From: Pedobacter chitinilyticus
GTDB taxonomy: Bacteria > Bacteroidota > Bacteroidia > Sphingobacteriales > Sphingobacteriaceae
Direction of reading: 5' to 3'
NCBI RefSeq assembly: GCF_003313385.1
Contig: NZ_QMHN01000004.1
Span: 250,531 to 314,530, forward strand
DNA: 64,000 bases
The position numbers and the translations under genes are program-made. Below are positions 60,250-64,000 of this stretch, piece by piece (the first letter of the stretch is position 1; each line of letters begins with the position of its first letter). A model generated the notes under the pieces. That model was given only the letters and a program-made list of their open reading frames with translations, was not told the DNA's origin and did not search any database.

Positions 60250-61848
60250 ATGAAAACAAATTTTCTTAATAAATATAGTTTGCTAGCGATCTTTGTATTG
60301 TTTCTTGGCGCAGGTTGCACTAAGGATTTCAAGGATATCAATACCGATCCGGTAGCATATGGGCCAAGCAGCTTTGACCCAAATTATATGCTGTCTACAG
60401 CACAACTAACTTACACTGGCAGTATCGATTTCTCTTATGATACTTGGCGTGGAAATCTGATCTATTGCTCCACCATGATGCAAGGTATGTCTACGGTAGT
60501 AAGCTATTGGGCAGGCGATAAGTATATGTTAAATGAAGGTTATACCGCTGCTTATTGGGGGAACGGTGCCGTTGGAGCATATATTGAACAAGTTCGCCCA
60601 ATTGTAGATGCCGTAGAATTTGCCAAAGGAAATGCAAAATACAGTAATTTATACAATATCGCCCGTATTTGGAAGGCAGTAATTTTCGCCCGATTAACCG
60701 ACTTGTATGGAGATGTACCTTACTTACAGGCAGGGCAAGGCTATTATACGAGCAACTACACGCCGAAGTACGATAAGCAACAAGCCATATACATGGATTT
60801 ACTGAAAGAAGTGGATGAGGCTACTAACGCTTTAAATTCTGCTGGAGATAAAGTAGTGGGAGATGTTATTTATAAAGGTGACATAGAGAAATGGAAGCGT
60901 TTTGGTAATTCCTTCATGTTGCGTTTAGCTATGCGTTTGGTAAAGATAGATGAAAACACGGCCAGAACGTATGCTACTAAAGCTATTGGTAAGACACTTA
61001 CTTCTAATGCAGACGATGCGATCGTTACTCATGACACCCAAGGAGATCGGGTTACTCAGAACAGAAATAGCCAAGTATTATTGGGCGACGGTGGACAAGA
61101 ACATTATTATGTAAAATGGTCTAAAACTTTTATCGATTTGTTAAAAACGACAGCAGATCCTCGTTTGGGGAAAGTTGCAGTGACCAAATTGTATTTAAGC
61201 GATGGTTCTAAGACTCAAAACGCAAATTTTGATGCCAATCCTTTAGTGCAAAAAGGAATGCCGAATGGTAAGGACTTAAGTAGTGTGCCTAGCCAGAATA
61301 TCAGCTCTGATCCATTTTATACCACGATGCCAGATTATTCGTCTCCGCATCCTAATATGTTGAAGAGAAATGGCGTCACTTTCATTTTATCTTATTCACA
61401 AACAGAGTTGTTGCTTGCGGAAGCTGCTCAACGTTGGGGGATTGGTGGTAGTGCAGCTACGCATTACAATGCCGGTGTAAAAGCGGGCATCACTGGACTT
61501 AGTCCGTATGATGCAAGCATGGCTATTGCAGGAACTACGGCAGATACTTATTTATTGGCAAATGCTTATAATACTGCAACAGGTTTGCAGCAAATTAATA
61601 CCCAATATTGGGTGCAATGTAATGTGCAGCTTGATTTTTATGAGACCTGGAGTAACTGGAGAAGAACTGGTTTTCCTGTGTTAACACCAGTGGTTTTCCC
61701 TGGTAATGCGACTAACGGAACTATTCCTCGTCGTTTCCCATATCCAGTAGAGGAAGCAGCTAAAAATGGTGCGAATTATCGTGAAGCTTCTGCGGCAGTT
61801 CCAGGAGGAGATAATTTGACCGGTAGAGTTTGGTGGGATAAACAATAG
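60250..61848 (+). CDS. SusD/RagB-like nutrient-binding lipoprotein (SusD-like_2)
   Basis: A 532-aa outer-membrane lipoprotein (lipobox LGAGC, Cys23) that caps the SusC channel and binds substrate. The sequence after the lipobox, TKDFKDINTDPVAYGPSSF, carries the INTDP motif of the SusD-like_2 group rather than the classical starch-binding SusD. Further helical TPR-like segments are RIWKAVIFARLTDLYGDVPY and SQTELLLAEAAQRWGI. Starts 19 bp after susC and ends the operon at a strong hairpin. Confidence 0.92.
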   Translation: MKTNFLNKYSLLAIFVLFLGAGCTKDFKDINTDPVAYGPSSFDPNYMLSTAQLTYTGSIDFSYDTWRGNLIYCSTMMQGMSTVVSYWAGDKYMLNEGYTAAYWGNGAVGAYIEQVRPIVDAVEFAKGNAKYSNLYNIARIWKAVIFARLTDLYGDVPYLQAGQGYYTSNYTPKYDKQQAIYMDLLKEVDEATNALNSAGDKVVGDVIYKGDIEKWKRFGNSFMLRLAMRLVKIDENTARTYATKAIGKTLTSNADDAIVTHDTQGDRVTQNRNSQVLLGDGGQEHYYVKWSKTFIDLLKTTADPRLGKVAVTKLYLSDGSKTQNANFDANPLVQKGMPNGKDLSSVPSQNISSDPFYTTMPDYSSPHPNMLKRNGVTFILSYSQTELLLAEAAQRWGIGGSAATHYNAGVKAGITGLSPYDASMAIAGTTADTYLLANAYNTATGLQQINTQYWVQCNVQLDFYETWSNWRRTGFPVLTPVVFPGNATNGTIPRRFPYPVEEAAKNGANYREASAAVPGGDNLTGRVWWDKQ

Positions 61849-61866
61849 CGCTCAATATTAAATGAG

Positions 61867-61900
61867 AAAGGCCCCGCATGTGCGGGGCCTTTTGTTTTTT
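61867..61900. terminator. Bidirectional terminator between susD and ilvE
   Basis: AAAGGCCCCGCA / TGCGGGGCCTTT, a 12-bp GC-rich stem at 61867-61892 (two bases between the arms; the inner pairs open to form a 4-nt loop), flanked by T-rich sequence on both strands. Lies between the convergent susD (stop 61848) and ilvE (stop 61916). Confidence 0.9.
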
Positions 61901-61915
61901 AAGAAAGAAAAGGGA

Positions 61916-62983
61916 TTACGAAATCACCCAATTCCAACCAAAAGTATCCGGAGCTAAACCATATTTAATATCATTTAGCTTTTTAGCAATACTGTTAGAA
62001 ACGCTTCTGGTCGCAGGATCAGTTAAAGTATAATCTTTACCTTGATAACTGATCTCACCAATGTGTGTTACTGTAGCAGCGGTTCCTGCAGCAAAAGCTT
62101 CAGTTAATCTTCCGTTTTCAATACCCTCAATAATTTCTTTTACTGAAAGTCTTCTTTCTTCTACTTCAATGCCATCAGCTTTTGCCAATTGAATAATGGT
62201 ATCTCTGGTTACCCCGTCTAAAACCGTAGTTCTTACCGCTGGAGTTACTAGTTTACCATCAATAACAAACATTAAGTTCGCCGTTCCCGCTTCTTCGATA
62301 AACTCGTGAGTTTGAGCATCAGTCCAAATTAATTGGTCGAAACCTTCTTTTCTGGCAACTTCAAATGGGTATAACGAACGAGCGTAGTTTCCTGCAGTTT
62401 TTGCATAACCTACACCACCATCATCAGCTCTAGTAAATTCAGTTTCTACTTTAACTTTTAATGCTTTGCTGTAGTATTTTCCTGTTGGCGTAGTTAAAAT
62501 TCCGAAGGTATAACTGTCAGATGGTCTAACCCCTAAGTAAGGGTCAGTAGCATACATTACAGGTCTAATGTAAAGGGCATAATCCTCTTGTGCAGGAACC
62601 CACTTCTCATCAATATTAATTAGCGTAGCCATTCCCTGCATGAAAATTTCTTCAGGAACTTCGGCCATTGCCATTCTTTTTGCCGATTTATTGAAACGCA
62701 GGAAGTTCTTGTCTGCTCTAAAAATGCTGATCTTTCCGTCAGGCAGTCGATAGGCTTTAATACCTTCGAAAATAGCCTGTCCGTAATGCAGGGCAGAAAT
62801 GGCAGGGCTCATAGGGATTGGACCATAAGGAACTACTCTAGGATTTTTCCATTCACCATCCTGATAGTCGCACAAAAACATGTGATCGGTAAATACTTTA
62901 CCGAATGGCAATTGCGAAAAATCAGTAACGGTAAGGCGAGTTTGCTCAACCTTTGTTACTTTGATGTCTAATGTTTCGGTCAT
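61916..62983 (-). CDS. ilvE: Branched-chain amino acid aminotransferase
   Basis: PLP-dependent class IV aminotransferase for the last step of leucine, isoleucine and valine synthesis. Start set at 62983 (MTETLDIKVTKVEQTRLT); the frame runs 10 codons further without support. 355 aa, the length of the eukaryote-like IlvE group. Signature regions FGKVFTDHMFLCDY, YGPIPMSPAISALHYGQAIF, the PLP-lysine segment GYAKTAGNYA, and EFIEEAGTANLMFV are all present. Alone on the minus strand. Confidence 0.95.
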   Translation of the reverse strand: MTETLDIKVTKVEQTRLTVTDFSQLPFGKVFTDHMFLCDYQDGEWKNPRVVPYGPIPMSPAISALHYGQAIFEGIKAYRLPDGKISIFRADKNFLRFNKSAKRMAMAEVPEEIFMQGMATLINIDEKWVPAQEDYALYIRPVMYATDPYLGVRPSDSYTFGILTTPTGKYYSKALKVKVETEFTRADDGGVGYAKTAGNYARSLYPFEVARKEGFDQLIWTDAQTHEFIEEAGTANLMFVIDGKLVTPAVRTTVLDGVTRDTIIQLAKADGIEVEERRLSVKEIIEGIENGRLTEAFAAGTAATVTHIGEISYQGKDYTLTDPATRSVSNSIAKKLNDIKYGLAPDTFGWNWVIS

Positions 62984-63018
62984 TTTATAACATTTTTTTA
63001 AGATAGCTTTCAATAGGT

Positions 63019-63088
63019 CGTCATTTCGAACGAAACGTAGTATCGGAACCTTTTACTACCCTCGAAAATGACGGTCGTTTTAGCGACC
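63019..63088. repeat. REP-like palindrome upstream of ilvE
   Basis: CGTCATTTCGA at 63019-63029 pairs with TCGAAAATGACG ending at 63073, and a small hairpin GGTCG-TTTTAG-CGACC follows (63073-63088). It belongs to the dispersed family seen at 19201, 24211, 39749 and 42433. Confidence 0.7.
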
Positions 63089-63148
63089 TCGTGTTTATTT
63101 GCTGCAAAAGTACTAAAAATCAAGTGTTTTTTAAGCCTTTACAAAGAT

Positions 63149-64000
63149 TTAATGTTTGTTTTTTAGTGTTTGCAGCACACTAAGTACCCATCCTTTTCCC
63201 CATTCTTCCGTCTGCTCATCCGTCCATAAAAACGGGTAGAAAATTCTTTTTTGAAAACGCGGAGGCAAGTACTTTTGCCAATTGGTTCCTCCCGTTGCGG
63301 CAATATCTACAGGATCTTTTTCGAGATACCTTACTGCCGATTTATAGTGGGATAAAGGCCACTCCACGTTGACATAAAGGTCTAGTTTGCGTAGTTCTTC
63401 TGCTAATTCGCTTACCTCTTCGCCTTTTGCTTCCAATTGTTTGTATAGTGAAGCAAAATTGCTGTGCTCTCTTTCTTTGGCCAATGCTAAAAACTGAGCT
63501 GCATATTTATTGATGAACTGTTTTAGGGTTAAAGTCTGTTTACCAGTGGCAAGCTCGGTGGCACCGAATTTCCAATAGATGTATTCGAATTTTTCTTCGA
63601 TGCTGGCTCCTGCGAGTGCTTCTCTCTTGCTTTTGTCTACCAACTGGGTAAAATCTGTGGCTGATATTTCAATCATGCGGTATTGCCCGCTTTGAAAACC
63701 ACTTGCAGGTAGTAGCGACATACGGAATTTTAAAAACTGTTCCTTTTCCATGCCATTCACCATCACTTCAAAAGAGGTAGTGAGTGCATTGAAATAAGCA
63801 TTTATCCTTTTTACACGCTCGGTGAAAAACTTCGCGGTTAAATTTTCATGCGTTGCAATTTGTTTGCACTCGTGTAACGATAGCTTGAAATAAAGCTCTG
63901 TTATCTGATGATACATGATGAAAATTTCCTCATCTGGGAAAGGTGTTTTTGGACTTTGCAAGCTCAACAAAGTATCCAAGTGAATGTAATCCCAATAGGT
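63149..64000 (-). CDS. Tryptophan 2,3-dioxygenase family protein, 5' end cut by the window
   Basis: Heme enzyme that opens the indole ring of tryptophan to N-formylkynurenine, the first step of kynurenine degradation. The open frame does not start at the TTG at 63979: codons continue to the window edge as TYWDYIHLDTLLSLQ, the well-known family sequence, so the real start lies outside the window. Visible motifs are MYHQITELYFKLSLHE (substrate-site His) and, near the C-terminus, SHYKSAVRYL with ATGGTNWQKYLPP, the expected heme-ligand/substrate-loop region. About 284 residues are present; the missing N-terminus is probably a few tens of residues. Confidence 0.87.
   Translation of the reverse strand, partial: TYWDYIHLDTLLSLQSPKTPFPDEEIFIMYHQITELYFKLSLHECKQIATHENLTAKFFTERVKRINAYFNALTTSFEVMVNGMEKEQFLKFRMSLLPASGFQSGQYRMIEISATDFTQLVDKSKREALAGASIEEKFEYIYWKFGATELATGKQTLTLKQFINKYAAQFLALAKEREHSNFASLYKQLEAKGEEVSELAEELRKLDLYVNVEWPLSHYKSAVRYLEKDPVDIAATGGTNWQKYLPPRFQKRIFYPFLWTDEQTEEWGKGWVLSVLQTLKNKH

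Noticed and set aside
1..64000. CRISPR arrays, tRNA or rRNA genes, complete insertion sequences
   Set aside because: No regularly spaced repeats, no cloverleaf-like segment and no transposase gene were found; the repeats seen are dispersed palindromes or short duplications.

Overview
The window looks like a chromosomal segment of a Bacteroidota bacterium, most likely from the Pedobacter/Sphingobacteriaceae group. The reasons are an ECF sigma - FecR - SusC (with STN domain) - SusD-like cluster, a GLPGLI-family protein, Bacteroidota-type LptE, TonB-linked carboxypeptidase-regulatory domains, an AT-rich base composition and upstream regions with weak Shine-Dalgarno signals. The assignment is inference from gene content; there is no rRNA or tRNA here to confirm it.

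Layout. 1-163 is the end of an NadR/Ttd14-type ATPase gene. 272-6692 (minus strand) holds a DUF47-PiT phosphate uptake pair, a PhoR-like histidine kinase, the paired TIGR03915/TIGR03916 DNA-metabolism/radical-SAM proteins, an HD phosphohydrolase and a small XRE regulator. 6806-11232 holds a THUMP RNA methyltransferase, divergent from a DUF3127 protein with an SSB-like acidic tip, then a kinase/response-regulator pair. 11357-14939 is a GLPGLI protein plus outer-membrane receptor pair. 15074-19193 is a DUF4153 membrane protein coupled to a PIF1-like helicase. 19572-26074 is a TetR-controlled RND efflux operon. Then follow dapF, a DegP protease, a DUF4197 lipoprotein, and a vWA-domain protein divergent from a sigma factor/anti-sigma-like pair, PaiB and L-serine dehydratase.

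36332-38617 is the most unusual locus. An XRE-S24 (CI/LexA-like) regulator is divergent from an unrecognised 199-aa protein and a protein with a degenerate nucleotidyltransferase-like N-terminus and a HEPN-like C-terminus. The shared 203-bp intergenic region is packed with perfect inverted and direct repeats. It is followed by mgtC, groEL/groES, a repeat-rich island of about 900 bp, a lipocalin-like lipoprotein, an Omp85-type barrel with a kinase-like N-terminal domain, and the envelope cluster miaB - sigma54 activator - lptE - TPR protein - secG. The last section has two tandem AsmA-like proteins, the sigma/FecR/SusC/SusD nutrient-uptake unit, ilvE, and a tryptophan 2,3-dioxygenase cut by the window end.

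Intergenic space carries a dispersed imperfect-palindrome family (arms such as GTCATTTCGA...TCGAAATGAC) at nine or more places, always outside genes. Several good hairpin terminators and candidate operators are visible, including a TTAACA-N5-TTAACA box that occurs upstream of both the phosphate transporter operon and the PhoR-like kinase. No rRNA, tRNA, CRISPR array, complete insertion sequence or prophage was seen.
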